Assembly: GCF_030247605.1 (NCBI RefSeq)
Contig: NZ_JAOTSB010000013.1
Span: forward strand, 1 to 64,000
Direction of reading: 5' to 3'
Length of the DNA stretch: 64,000 nucleotides
Source: Acidaminobacter sp.
GTDB lineage: Bacteria; Bacillota; Clostridia; Peptostreptococcales; Acidaminobacteraceae
Position 1 is the stretch's first letter. Each line of letters opens with the position of its first letter. Below are positions 1-8,553 of this stretch, piece after piece. The notes under the pieces were generated by a model, which made no database searches, was not told the origin of the DNA, and saw nothing but the letters and a program-made list of their open reading frames with translations. The position numbers were made by a program, and so were the translations under genes.

Positions 1-77
1 TTTATATTGTAAATAGATTTATTTGATAATCACGTTTATTTTTTCAGAGGATTCTTTCTATAAACCTATAGCCTTTG

Positions 78-107
78 TTGAATATTTCCAAGAAGATGTG
101 CTATTAT
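78..107 (+). promoter_or_regulatory. Putative sigma-A promoter of the first TetR gene
   Basis: TTGAAT (78-83) and TATTAT (102-107) are separated by 18 bases, upstream of the TetR gene that starts at 140. The match is read by eye only. Confidence 0.5.
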
Positions 108-139
108 AGTAACAATGATGACTCAAATGAGGTGGAGAC

Positions 140-826
140 ATGGCACAAATTGCAATGGCAAAGAAGGATCTCCAAAGGAAGCGCATAATGAAATATTTCA
201 TAGAAGCTGCCCATAATTTACTTATAGAAGACGGCATCGAAAATATCACTGCCAGAAAAGTCGCGGACATAGCCGGTTACAACAGCGCGACGCTCTATAA
301 CTATTTCAGCAACTTGGATCACCTGATCTGTTATGCCTCTATGAATTATTTAAAAGCCTATTATGCCGAACTGGACGATTATGTGGAAGGCACTGACGTG
401 CCTAGAGAAATTTTTATGAAAACCTGGCAGCTGTTTTCCCGCCATTCTTTTGAAAACCCAAAGATCTTTAAGTTAATCTTTTTTAGTCCCTTTAGGGATG
501 AACTCAAGCAGATGATCGAAACCTACTTTGATATCTTTCCGGAGAACTTTGGGGAGCACCGTGTGGATCTGATCCCAATGCTGAGAGAGGGCGACTTGAA
601 AAAGCGAAATATGGCCATACTCAGCAAAAAGCTGGGTTCCGAGATTCCAGAGGATCAGCTCGAAATGATCAATGAAATCATGATCAATCTGTATCGCGCC
701 AATCTGGATGCCATGATATCGGGAGAATTTGAAACGGTTGACGAGGCTGTTGCCTATACCATGAAGCTGATCGACTTTGCCTTGGATTTGTCCTGTGTAA
801 CGAAAAAATCAAAACAAAAGAAATAG
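140..826 (+). CDS. TetR/AcrR family transcriptional regulator
   Basis: A 228-residue one-component repressor. The N-terminal helix-turn-helix (about residues 15-60) has the family pattern ENITARKVADIAGYNSATLYNYF. The remainder is an all-helical ligand-binding and dimer domain with no recognisable ligand signature. An AGGTGG ribosome site lies 6-7 bases before the ATG. It stands alone: a strong terminator follows and the next gene is convergent, so its targets cannot be read from context. It has no obvious link to the TetR protein at 7148, which has its own operators. The ligand is unknown. Confidence 0.85.
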   Translation: MAQIAMAKKDLQRKRIMKYFIEAAHNLLIEDGIENITARKVADIAGYNSATLYNYFSNLDHLICYASMNYLKAYYAELDDYVEGTDVPREIFMKTWQLFSRHSFENPKIFKLIFFSPFRDELKQMIETYFDIFPENFGEHRVDLIPMLREGDLKKRNMAILSKKLGSEIPEDQLEMINEIMINLYRANLDAMISGEFETVDEAVAYTMKLIDFALDLSCVTKKSKQKK

Positions 827-830
827 AAAA

Positions 831-890
831 GGAAATTGGTGCTGTCCGGCGTATTGTAGAACGTCGGACAGCACCAATTTCCTTTTGTCT
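831..890. terminator. Bidirectional intrinsic terminator
   Basis: Perfect 18-bp inverted repeat (831-848 and 865-882), flanked by an A-rich run on the left and a T-rich run on the right. It can serve both the TetR gene (+) and the convergent Fpg-like gene (-). Confidence 0.9.
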
Positions 891-897
891 TTTTCTT

Positions 898-1725
898 TTA
901 AAGTTTTTGACACGTCGGGCAATAATAAATACTGCCGCCCATGTAAGCTTCTTTTGTAATGCCGCCGCCACAAACGGGACAACCGTCAGAGGCGTGCAGC
1001 TTGCTCAAATGTGTGTAATAACCGCCGCTATGGCCAAAGAGATCTTTTTCGGTATCCCGTCCGCCTTTAGCTGCCATTTCACTGAGCAGCAGCTTAATAC
1101 TTTGAAATAGAACCTCTCGTTCGTTTAAGTTGAGTGTCTGAATCTTCCTTTTGGGGTGAATATGTGCTGTCCACAGCACATCCTGAAGGACCCCGTTTCC
1201 CAATCCAGGAATGCGCTGCTCAGTCGCCAAAAATGCTTTAGTGCTTAGTTTTTGAACGCTATCAAGTTCAATAAGGCTTTGGAAATAGGTTGGATCGAAT
1301 GCCGGTGTTAAAGGTGATGGCTTTTCCAAGGCAGCTGTTCTATACTCATTTTCGAAAGTACCTTCTTTAAAACACCACAAGCCGCCATACATCTGTACAG
1401 AGCCACTCAGTGCCGTTCCATCTGTAAACTCAATCAGCAGCTGATGCTTCTGGGGTCTTGGGTCACTGCTTTCATGAAACCTTAAATTGACACCATCTGA
1501 AAAGACTAGTTTTAAGTCATGAGCCACCAATTCCACCATTCCACCATAAGCTGTTGCGGTTTCAAATTTTGCTCCCTGCAGAATAGCCCTATACTTCAAA
1601 GGGTCATCTGTGTAAAACGCAAACTTATGCGGGGCGCTGTTCATGGTCACAGACGCGACCTCCCGGCCACAAACCTGATTCTCAAGCTGCACTGCAATCA
1701 CATAGGCTTCCGGAATTTCCAGCAT
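898..1725 (-). CDS. Fpg/Nei-family DNA glycosylase-like protein lacking canonical catalytic residues
   Basis: A 275-residue member of the formamidopyrimidine-DNA glycosylase/endonuclease VIII fold. Visible parts are the MLEIPE N-terminus, a helix-two-turn-helix stretch (GLGNGVLQDVLW) and a C-terminal zinc finger (CPVC...CPTC). In classical Fpg the second residue is Pro, the Schiff-base nucleophile, followed by Glu. Here residue 2 is Leu, though Glu3 is kept. The zinc-finger loop reads MGGSIYYC where Fpg has an Arg-containing loop. The start at 1725 follows GGAGGTGA by 5 bases; an upstream in-frame start at 1803 has no ribosome site. It could be a DNA-binding or lesion-sensing paralog, or a divergent glycosylase. 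Confidence 0.8.
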   Translation of the reverse strand: MLEIPEAYVIAVQLENQVCGREVASVTMNSAPHKFAFYTDDPLKYRAILQGAKFETATAYGGMVELVAHDLKLVFSDGVNLRFHESSDPRPQKHQLLIEFTDGTALSGSVQMYGGLWCFKEGTFENEYRTAALEKPSPLTPAFDPTYFQSLIELDSVQKLSTKAFLATEQRIPGLGNGVLQDVLWTAHIHPKRKIQTLNLNEREVLFQSIKLLLSEMAAKGGRDTEKDLFGHSGGYYTHLSKLHASDGCPVCGGGITKEAYMGGSIYYCPTCQKL

Positions 1726-1932
1726 TTCATTCACCTCCAAAAAATAGCAGTAAAGAGTTTTCACCGATCTATAGATACCCCTCAAATTAATCTCAAAAAG
1801 CATTCATGCAATTTGACTATAATGTCGTATTTCAATGCGAAAAATTTATGGTACAAAATAAAGCTGCAGTTGTCCACAACTCGGATTATTGGGTATATTC
1901 TGCTTGCATCAACATTCATGGAGGTGTTCGAA

Positions 1933-2730
1933 ATGACGGTCAAATACGAGATCCACGGGGACGATCTGCAGTTTGTGCGTTTTTTGTTGAATCAGGGCGA
2001 AAGTCTTGTTGCTGAAGCCGGTGCGCTTCTTTTCATGGATAGTACGCTTGAGATGGAAACCATCTTTGGTGATGGCTCAAACGCGAACCAAGGCGCCGGG
2101 CTCATGGGCAAGCTGATGGGCGCAGGAAAACGTGCCATCATGGGCGAAAGTCTGTTTATGACGCTTTTTACCCAGAGCAGTTATGCCGAGGGAGAAATCG
2201 CTTTTGCTGCGCCTTATCCCGGTAAAATTATCCCGCTTAGTCTTGCCGACTATCAAGGGACGATCCTCTGCCAAAAAGACGCGTTTTTATGCGCTGAGAA
2301 AGGGACCTCACTGGAAATTGCATTTAACCGGAAAATCGGCGTTGGCCTCTTTGGCGGTGAAGGCTTTATCATGCAGAAGCTTCAAGGCAGCGGCATGACC
2401 TTCCTGCATGCCGGTGGCGCAATATACAAACGCGAACTTAACGCCAGTGAGACACTCAAAGTCGACACCGGATGTCTTGTGGCACTTACAGGCAGTGTCC
2501 ATTATGACATTGAAATGGTGTCGAGCATGAAAACCGCGCTGTTCGGCGGCGAAGGCCTTTTCTTTGCCACACTGACCGGTCCTGGCATTGTCTGGCTTCA
2601 GTCGCTCCCATTCTCACGTCTTGCGGACAGAATTATGACTTCTTCGAGGCGGGCCGGGCACTCCGGCAAAGGCGAAGGCAGTATGCTGGATGCCCTTGGC
2701 GGGCTGGGAAATCTGCTGGATGGCAAGTAA
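1933..2730 (+). CDS. AIM24 / TIGR00266 family protein
   Basis: A 265-residue protein of the AIM24 family (TIGR00266), which forms a beta-rich, tryptophan-RNA-binding attenuator-like (TRAP-like) fold. The function in bacteria is unknown. Glycine-rich repeats typical of the family are visible (GVGLFGGEGFIMQKLQG, then ALFGGEGLFFATLTG), as is a Gly-rich C-terminal tail. The ATG at 1933 follows GGAGGTG by 6 bases. Longer in-frame extensions upstream read through the Fpg-like promoter region and are not credible. It is probably monocistronic, since a terminator follows. Confidence 0.85.
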   Translation: MTVKYEIHGDDLQFVRFLLNQGESLVAEAGALLFMDSTLEMETIFGDGSNANQGAGLMGKLMGAGKRAIMGESLFMTLFTQSSYAEGEIAFAAPYPGKIIPLSLADYQGTILCQKDAFLCAEKGTSLEIAFNRKIGVGLFGGEGFIMQKLQGSGMTFLHAGGAIYKRELNASETLKVDTGCLVALTGSVHYDIEMVSSMKTALFGGEGLFFATLTGPGIVWLQSLPFSRLADRIMTSSRRAGHSGKGEGSMLDALGGLGNLLDGK

Positions 2731-2750
2731 ACTAAGCTGAAACGAAAAAT

Positions 2751-2796
2751 AAGGCTGTCTCTCCTTACCCCTCAAGGTTAGGAAAGAGACAGCCTT
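2751..2796 (+). terminator. Intrinsic terminator after the AIM24-family gene
   Basis: Long inverted repeat with AAGGCTGTCTC and GAGACAGCCTT arms and a pyrimidine-rich 3' flank. Bases 2797-2920 hold no gene that I can see. Confidence 0.8.
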
Positions 2797-2920
2797 TACT
2801 TATTGTTCTATTGGAAAAAGTTGGGGTGTGATCGAAGGCAAGAGTTCCAGGAGTCTCCAAAAATGAGACGTCTAGACATCAAGCCGGCGGGGAGGAATTC
2901 TTGCACAAGTATGCTAAATT

Positions 2921-3979
2921 TTACTGACCAACCGTTGCCAGCACTTCGTCAATGACTTCATCCCCACAAAGGGCACGCGCTTCATCATAAACCGGCTGAG
3001 CGGCTTCTTTCATCTTGGTGAAATCTTCTTCTGTAAACTCAATAACTTCCAGCCCAGCATCCACGAGATTCTTCTCAAAGGCTACCAAGGAAGAGTCCGT
3101 TGTCTCACGAACCCACTTTTCAAGATCAACCATTGTCTCAGTGATCAGCGCCTGATATTCCGGCGGCATGCTGTTCCAAATGTCTTTATTGATAGTGTAG
3201 GCATTATAAAACATAACGTGATTAGACTTAATAATATATTTCTGTTGCTCATACATTTTACTGTTATAAATTGTGTCTAAAGGATTTTCCTGAGCGTCCA
3301 CAAGGCCTTGCTGAAGCGCAACATAGAGCTCACTGAACGCAAGCGGTGTTGGATTGGCATCTATCGCCTGCCAGAACATCATGTGGAGTGGATTTTCCAT
3401 TGTTCTGATTTTTAAACCCTCAAAGTCTTCGATGCTGCGCACAGGTACATTACTGCTCGTTACCCTATAAGTAATCGGCATGATGCTCAAAACTTTTACA
3501 TTTAGGTTGCCATACTCCTGATCAATCAATGCGCGTGCTTTTGTTCCTTCAGCAACAACGGCCGTCGCTTTATCAATATCACTGTAGAGTGCAGGAAGGT
3601 CAAGGAATGCAAGTGCTTTTGATGTAGAACCGCCAGCCGTACCCACTGTCATGGCTATTTGGCCGGATTTTTGATTCTGGATCAACTCAGAGACACTCCC
3701 TAATTGAAAACCAGGGTAGGAATCCACAGTGATTTTGCCGCCAGAACGCTCTTCGATGAGCTCTTTGAAATACAGAGTGCCTTTGTGTCCATCAGACTGT
3801 TCAGGCGCTCCGTGTGCGAGAACCAAAGCAAAAGTAGGCCCATCTGCCGGCAGTACAGAAGTCGTTTCAGGCGTTTCGACCGCTGGCGTCTCTGCTAAAG
3901 GTGCTTCGACGTTGCCACCGCATGCGGTCGCTGATAAGGCAAGGATCAAAATCAGAATCAGGCTTAGTAATTTTTTCAT
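2921..3979 (-). CDS. TRAP transporter solute-binding lipoprotein (DctP family)
   Basis: A 352-residue extracytoplasmic receptor of a tripartite ATP-independent periplasmic (TRAP) transporter, likely for a carboxylate. The N-terminus is a lipoprotein signal ending in ATACGG, so Cys20 would carry the lipid anchor. A Thr/Pro/Glu-rich linker follows. The DctP fold shows the conserved ligand-Arg segment LKIRTMENPLH and the helix GLVDAQENPLDTIY. It is the last gene of the esterase-dctQ-dctM-dctP operon, 77 bases after dctM. The substrate cannot be named from sequence, but the linked esterase suggests a carboxylic acid or its ester. Confidence 0.92.
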   Translation of the reverse strand: MKKLLSLILILILALSATACGGNVEAPLAETPAVETPETTSVLPADGPTFALVLAHGAPEQSDGHKGTLYFKELIEERSGGKITVDSYPGFQLGSVSELIQNQKSGQIAMTVGTAGGSTSKALAFLDLPALYSDIDKATAVVAEGTKARALIDQEYGNLNVKVLSIMPITYRVTSSNVPVRSIEDFEGLKIRTMENPLHMMFWQAIDANPTPLAFSELYVALQQGLVDAQENPLDTIYNSKMYEQQKYIIKSNHVMFYNAYTINKDIWNSMPPEYQALITETMVDLEKWVRETTDSSLVAFEKNLVDAGLEVIEFTEEDFTKMKEAAQPVYDEARALCGDEVIDEVLATVGQ

Positions 3980-4056
3980 TTTATGACCTCCTCTTAGTTT
4001 TCATTCAAACGGCTCTGCCGTCTAAACGTGTTATATTGCCTAAATGCGACACTTGC

Positions 4057-5352
4057 TTAAAGCAATGTACCAAGTACCAATGAAATTGATGGAATATACG
4101 TAATTAAAATTAACGCGATAATGTATACCCCACAAAATGCAAGTGCTTTTTTGCCAAGTACACTAACTGAGACATTTGCCATTGGACTAGCCACAAATAA
4201 ATTCAGTCCGAATGGTGGCGAGATGAACCCTATAGCCAAGTTAAACACTAAGATGATGCCAAAATGAACCGGATCAATACCAAACTGCGTCAAGACGCCC
4301 ATCAACATAGGTGATAAGATCGCGACCGCAGGACCTGCATCCATAAACATACCGATGATCAGGACTATGACATTGAAGAGCATCAGAAACATGATGCCAC
4401 TCGTAAAGGAAGTTGAAAAATAATCCGCTAGAATGGCCGGGGCCTTCAGCAAAGTCAATACTCTAGAGAACGCTATTGCGAATCCAAGCAGAAGTGCTAT
4501 TGGTGCATAGGACTGAACAGCGCCATCCAGGAAGGAAGGAATTTCTCTCACTTTAACGATCTTATACGCGAAAACACTGACAAGGAGTGCATAGAAGACC
4601 GAAAGAACAGCGGCCTCAGTTGGCGTAACAATCCCGGAATAGATTCCGCCTAAAATTATGACTGGTGTTAAAAGTGCCCAAAAGCCTTCTTTCATGATGC
4701 CCAGGAACCCTTTCGCTCTGAGCTTTTCATAATTGGCTGCAATCTTTTCCTTATCCTCACCTTTTACTTTGCAGTAGATATAGACATAAGTCATCAGCAT
4801 TGCAGCAATCAACAGCCCTGGGATAAAGCCTGCTGTAAACAAAGCACCTACTGAGGTGCCGGTCATCATGCCGTACATGATAAACGGAATACTCGGTGGA
4901 ATAATAATGCCTATGCCACCCGCGGCGGCTACCAATGCCGCGGAGAAAACTCTGTCATAACCCAGCGATACGAGAATTGGGATCGTCATAGCCCCAACCG
5001 CCGCAGTTGTCGCCGGGCCAGATCCGCTTATCGCGCCATAAAACACAGCGGTTATAACCACTGCCATTGGAATCCCTGCTGTCCTTTTGCCAACGAGAAA
5101 AGCAAACACGTTGAAAAGTCTTTCTGAGATGCCACCCCGCGACATGATAATTCCAGACAGCATAAACAGCGGTATTGCCAGGATAGGCGTGCTGTCAACA
5201 CCACCCACCATGGATCTTAGCACGTACAGCGAGTCAGCAGGAAAAGAAGGATTAATCAAACCAGGTAAAAAGGTTGTAAAACCAATGGCCATAGCAATTG
5301 GGAAGCCTATCACCAGAAACACAACAAAGAGTATGAGAACAATTGACAGCAT
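4057..5352 (-). CDS. TRAP transporter large permease subunit (DctM family)
   Basis: A 431-residue integral membrane protein of the DctM family, with about 12-14 hydrophobic segments over the whole length. It forms the sodium-coupled elevator-type translocation core of a TRAP transporter. Family-typical stretches include MLSGIIMSRGGISERLF, GSGPATTAAVGAMTIP and IGFISPPFGLNLFV. The AAAGGAG ribosome site overlaps the end of dctQ, and the ATG is two bases beyond the dctQ stop, so the two are probably translationally coupled. Confidence 0.95.
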   Translation of the reverse strand: MLSIVLILFVVFLVIGFPIAMAIGFTTFLPGLINPSFPADSLYVLRSMVGGVDSTPILAIPLFMLSGIIMSRGGISERLFNVFAFLVGKRTAGIPMAVVITAVFYGAISGSGPATTAAVGAMTIPILVSLGYDRVFSAALVAAAGGIGIIIPPSIPFIMYGMMTGTSVGALFTAGFIPGLLIAAMLMTYVYIYCKVKGEDKEKIAANYEKLRAKGFLGIMKEGFWALLTPVIILGGIYSGIVTPTEAAVLSVFYALLVSVFAYKIVKVREIPSFLDGAVQSYAPIALLLGFAIAFSRVLTLLKAPAILADYFSTSFTSGIMFLMLFNVIVLIIGMFMDAGPAVAILSPMLMGVLTQFGIDPVHFGIILVFNLAIGFISPPFGLNLFVASPMANVSVSVLGKKALAFCGVYIIALILITYIPSISLVLGTLL

Positions 5353-5354
5353 TT

Positions 5355-5879
5355 TTATGCTCCTTTCGCGTCTGCAATAGCTTCGACGTCAGAGACTCTT
5401 TTAACTTCAGGTTTATCTTTTACAATTTTCACGAGGTATTGAATACTTCTGATCGTTGCAACCGCCATGCCTAAAGTAGCAAATGCGTATACGTAGCCTA
5501 TTTTGATCTCGAGGCCAGGGCTTAGAGCGTTGGATTCAAAAGCTAACTGTGTGATGATAACAGAATAGTAGGAGGAATAGCCAAAGAATACAACCGTGAC
5601 AACCCACATCAAGAAATCGAGTCCTTTCTTTAATGGCTTGGGCAAAATATTAAACAGCACATCTATCCGAAACAGCAAATCCCTTTTGATGCAGTATCCT
5701 ATGCAAAGATAAGCGGATACAACAAAGCAATATCTGGATAACTCTTCTGCCCAGGCTAGTCCACTTCCAAAAACATATCTCATAACGATCTGATACATCA
5801 ATAAACATGAGATCACAGCCAAAAGAATGACCAGCAGAACACGTTCGAAGTTCTCATCCAACCACTTCAGAATTTTCAC
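5355..5879 (-). CDS. TRAP transporter small permease subunit (DctQ family)
   Basis: A 174-residue membrane protein with four hydrophobic helices, the size and pattern of DctQ. The motif GSGLAWAEELSRY between helices 1 and 2 is characteristic. It pairs with DctM to make the membrane complex. The start is GTG at 5879, behind a GGGTGGG ribosome site. It lies 15 bases after the esterase gene and two bases before dctM, so it sits in the middle of the operon. Confidence 0.93.
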   Translation of the reverse strand: MKILKWLDENFERVLLVILLAVISCLLMYQIVMRYVFGSGLAWAEELSRYCFVVSAYLCIGYCIKRDLLFRIDVLFNILPKPLKKGLDFLMWVVTVVFFGYSSYYSVIITQLAFESNALSPGLEIKIGYVYAFATLGMAVATIRSIQYLVKIVKDKPEVKRVSDVEAIADAKGA

Positions 5880-5894
5880 TAAAATCCCACCCTT

Positions 5895-6833
5895 CTACAG
5901 CAATCCAAATTCTCGTTTGAAAGTCCTGTATATGGCTTCGCGTATCCAATCTGTCAACGGTGCCGAGATCAAGTCAAATCCATGGGGTACACGCGGCAGC
6001 GAGTAGAGCTCGGTTGGGACTGCGAACGCCATTAGTTTTCGAGCATAATCAATACCCTCATCTCTTAAAGGGTCATATTCGTTTACAATCATGCAGGTTG
6101 GGGGCAGCTCGGATAAATCTCTCGCCAAGGCTGGCACTGCATAATATGAAGGCAAATCACCCTTAAATCCACCAAGATACAATTTCCAAACCCCTGACAA
6201 GCCGTCACCCTGAACTAAAGGTGCATCGTCATAAAACTGAATTGCCGAGGTCGAAGTTGCCAAATAATCTAATGCCGGGAAATTGAGTACTTGAGCGGAC
6301 ACTTTGGGACCATTATGATCTCTTAGGTATAAACACAGGCCTGCAGCAATACAGCCGCCCGCACTGGTTCCAAATATTCCTATTTTTTCGGGGTCGAGAT
6401 CAAGACCATCGGCATGGGCTAAGGCATACTCCAGCACCGATAAACAATCTTCAAGCTGAGCGGGAAAAATTGCTTTCGGAGCCAGTCTGTAACCGACAGA
6501 GATGACGGTACAGCCCACATGCTCTGCAATTTTCGAGGCTCTGATATTGTCATTGTCCAAATCTCCGCTGACAAAGCCTCCACCATGAATATTAAGTACA
6601 AGCGGCGCTTTTTTCACAGCAATATTTTTGTAGATTCTGACAGGAATCTCCGGCGCGCCATTGAGGCCAGGAACTAAGAGATTGGTTATTTCAACGCCTT
6701 CAGGCGGTTTGAAATCCAACATCAGCTCGCGTATGACCGATGCGTTTTCGACTGGCTCGTCTTGATTCGCCGGTTCGAAATCCATTTTTACATTCCAGAG
6801 CGAGTCATAGCCTGGATGTGGCTTATACTTCAT
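5895..6833 (-). CDS. Alpha/beta hydrolase, hormone-sensitive-lipase (type IV) esterase
   Basis: A 312-residue cytoplasmic esterase, as there is no signal peptide. It has the HGGGF oxyanion motif of the HSL family, the nucleophile elbow GTSAGG, an Asp in the NEYDPLRDEG segment and His in VPHGFD, so the Ser-Asp-His triad is complete. Start chosen at ATG 6833, 8 bases after AGGAGG; a GTG three codons upstream overlaps that site. It is the first gene of the TRAP operon and is transcribed from the operator-containing promoter at 6971-7021. Inferred role: hydrolysing an imported ester or activated carboxylate. Its true substrate is unknown. Confidence 0.9.
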   Translation of the reverse strand: MKYKPHPGYDSLWNVKMDFEPANQDEPVENASVIRELMLDFKPPEGVEITNLLVPGLNGAPEIPVRIYKNIAVKKAPLVLNIHGGGFVSGDLDNDNIRASKIAEHVGCTVISVGYRLAPKAIFPAQLEDCLSVLEYALAHADGLDLDPEKIGIFGTSAGGCIAAGLCLYLRDHNGPKVSAQVLNFPALDYLATSTSAIQFYDDAPLVQGDGLSGVWKLYLGGFKGDLPSYYAVPALARDLSELPPTCMIVNEYDPLRDEGIDYARKLMAFAVPTELYSLPRVPHGFDLISAPLTDWIREAIYRTFKREFGLL

Positions 6834-6970
6834 GTTTTCCACCTCCTGATTTTTAAGTCGTAATTGACATAAGTAAGAATCAAATTTAATTCCTCACTTC
6901 CAAGAGAAATTTTCTTAAAATCCGATCACGATTTGTAATATTCACCTTTCGTACTATTGGTATTTTTCTG

Positions 6971-6991
6971 AAAGATACTCTCGGTATGTTT
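6971..6991. promoter_or_regulatory. Putative TetR operator, copy 1 (esterase-TRAP operon)
   Basis: AAAGATACTC and GGTATGTTT arms form a 21-bp imperfect palindrome. It closely matches the perfect palindrome at 7921-7941 upstream of the DUF3237 gene. It sits one base beyond the -10 box of the minus-strand operon promoter, where a bound repressor would block initiation. Confidence 0.8.
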
Positions 6992-6992
6992 T

Positions 6993-7021
6993 ATAATAGA
7001 CGGATTTCTTCTTCATGTCAA
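6993..7021 (-). promoter_or_regulatory. Promoter of the esterase-TRAP operon
   Basis: Read on the minus strand, TTGACA (7021-7016) and TATTAT (6998-6993) are 17 bases apart: a near-consensus sigma-A promoter. The operator at 6971-6991 follows directly. Confidence 0.8.
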
Positions 7022-7147
7022 CGACTTTCAGTTATGCTAAAAGTATATTTAAATTTTGTCAAAATCTTCAGTTCAAGCCTTGACGAATTTCAAAACATTT
7101 GCTCAAATGATAAAAAGGTGACTTTGAAATCTTAAAGGAGACTGCCC

Positions 7148-7774
7148 ATGGATACCCAAACTAAAAAACGCATTCCTCGTGGCGTTCGAACCAAAAAGAA
7201 AATTTTTGACGCGGCAATTGAATTAATCAAAGAAAAAGGCTTTCAAAACGTCACTATAGATGAAATATGCGCTAGTTGCAATGTCACCAAAGGCGCTTTT
7301 TACTATCACTTTGATTCAAAGGAATCTGTCATTGAGCAAATTCACTTGGATACTGATCAAATTGTCGAAAAAAAAATTGCTCAGTTATTAAAAATGGCTC
7401 CGTCACTTAAAATTTTTCAGGATATGTCCTATTTCTATGGTGAAATCACTGTGGAGCGTGGCGTCGAAGTGATGCGCCATAAGCTGCACAGTAATATCGA
7501 TACCGCTATTGCGAATGGTGGCTATCGTGATTTTTTCGATCCGGAAAAAAGACCAGCTCTAAAGCTGTTTAAATCAATATTCCTGGAGATTCAAAAAAAT
7601 GGAGAGGTTATAAACAATGTCACCTTTGAGGACTTTTTCCGGCATTTAATAATCGCGTATAATGGCGTGGTATTGGACTGGTGCTGTAATGATGGCTGTT
7701 ATGACTTACCCTCCGAAATCGAACTGGCTACTAAGCGTTATTTAAAATCTTTCCAGACTAAATATCAAGACTAA
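7148..7774 (+). CDS. TetR/AcrR family regulator of the esterase-TRAP-DUF3237 regulon
   Basis: A 208-residue TetR repressor. Its helix-turn-helix (about residues 15-60) includes FQNVTIDEICASCNVTKGAF followed by YYHFDSKE. It is divergent from the esterase-TRAP operon, with about 310 bases between the starts. A related 21-bp palindrome occurs in that intergenic region and again in front of the next gene downstream (DUF3237). By position it is therefore the likely regulator of both; the inducer is probably the transported compound or its hydrolysis product. An AAAGGAG ribosome site precedes the ATG. Confidence 0.88.
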   Translation: MDTQTKKRIPRGVRTKKKIFDAAIELIKEKGFQNVTIDEICASCNVTKGAFYYHFDSKESVIEQIHLDTDQIVEKKIAQLLKMAPSLKIFQDMSYFYGEITVERGVEVMRHKLHSNIDTAIANGGYRDFFDPEKRPALKLFKSIFLEIQKNGEVINNVTFEDFFRHLIIAYNGVVLDWCCNDGCYDLPSEIELATKRYLKSFQTKYQD

Positions 7775-7778
7775 TCAG

Positions 7779-7822
7779 GCGCCAGACGATCAGTAACTTG
7801 ATCGTTGGCGCCACTCTATTTT
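7779..7822 (+). terminator. Intrinsic terminator after the TetR gene
   Basis: GGCGCCAGACGATCA and TGATCGTTGGCGCC arms with one bulge, followed by a T-rich tail. Confidence 0.8.
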
Positions 7823-7891
7823 GTGATGGATGGACTGAAATTCCAAAACGCATAATGACTTTTCAAATCAAATTATCCAGACAGATTTTAC

Positions 7892-7920
7892 TTGTCAAAG
7901 TGCATTTCGTGATTTATTAT
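7892..7920 (+). promoter_or_regulatory. Promoter of the DUF3237 gene
   Basis: TTGTCA (7892-7897) and TATTAT (7915-7920) are separated by 17 bases. The layout is the same as the esterase-TRAP promoter, with an operator abutting the -10 box. Confidence 0.8.
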
Positions 7921-7941
7921 AAACATACTCAGAGTATGTTT
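7921..7941. promoter_or_regulatory. Putative TetR operator, copy 2 (DUF3237 gene)
   Basis: A perfect 21-bp palindrome: AAACATACTC, one central base, GAGTATGTTT. It lies directly after the -10 box and just before the ribosome site. Confidence 0.85.
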
Positions 7942-7954
7942 AGGAGGATTCCAA

Positions 7955-8374
7955 ATGATGCTTGCTGCTGAATTGATCATGGAACTAAAAGTTGACATAG
8001 GCTCACACCAGATTGTAGGCGATACGGCTTTAGGGCACTTAAAGGTAATTCCGATCCTCGGTGGTTCATTTACCGGACCCGGCATACGCGGCAGGATCAT
8101 TCCTGGCGGCGCAGACTGGAACAGCCTGATGGGTGGAAAAATCAGGCACGTGTTCGCTAAATATACCTTGGAAACAGAAGACGGAGAATTAATTTCCGTA
8201 GAAAATGAAGGCTATGGTGAAGACTCTGAGCCAAAGCCTTTTATTCGAACGGTGCCACGCTTTACCGTCCGGGAAGGAAGTACATATACACATCTCAGAA
8301 GCGGCGTTTTTGTGGGTAGCCTTAAAAAAGGTGATGGCGAATTCGTAGAAATACAAATTTATAAATTGAAGTAA
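7955..8374 (+). CDS. DUF3237 family protein
   Basis: A 139-residue protein of the DUF3237 family, a small beta-barrel fold of unknown biochemical role. Family-like segments are visible: GPGIRGRIIPGGADW in the first half and SGVFVG near the C-terminus. The AGGAGG site is 8 bases before the ATG. A probable TetR operator overlaps its promoter, so it belongs to the same regulon as the esterase and TRAP importer. This suggests a catabolic role in handling the same substrate, perhaps binding, isomerising or hydrolysing it. That role is inference only. Confidence 0.82.
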   Translation: MMLAAELIMELKVDIGSHQIVGDTALGHLKVIPILGGSFTGPGIRGRIIPGGADWNSLMGGKIRHVFAKYTLETEDGELISVENEGYGEDSEPKPFIRTVPRFTVREGSTYTHLRSGVFVGSLKKGDGEFVEIQIYKLK

Positions 8375-8405
8375 AATTGCTCAATTTTCGGTTTCTAAAA
8401 AACAA

Positions 8406-8449
8406 AAGGCCGTCTCCCCTCACCCGCACGGATGAAAAGAGACGGCCTT
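8406..8449 (+). terminator. Intrinsic terminator after DUF3237
   Basis: AAGGCCGTCTC and GAGACGGCCTT arms around a pyrimidine- and A-rich loop. The A/T-rich flanks could allow use in both directions. Confidence 0.8.
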
Positions 8450-8525
8450 ATTAATTAATTATTTCTTATTCAAATCACAGCAGTCCATCCTCTGTTCACC
8501 AAATGTGGAGAAAGTGTGGGGATGT

Positions 8526-8540
8526 GACCATCGGCAAAAA
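8526..8540 (+). repeat. Dispersed repeat GACCATCGGCAAAAA
   Basis: One copy of a short motif found repeatedly between genes in this window, here just downstream of the SLH gene. Confidence 0.7.
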
Positions 8541-8553
8541 GTACTGGCATCTA

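Noticed and set aside
1519..1932. Long N-terminal extension of the AIM24-family gene
   Set aside because: It overlaps the Fpg-like gene antisense. The ribosome site and family start are at 1933.
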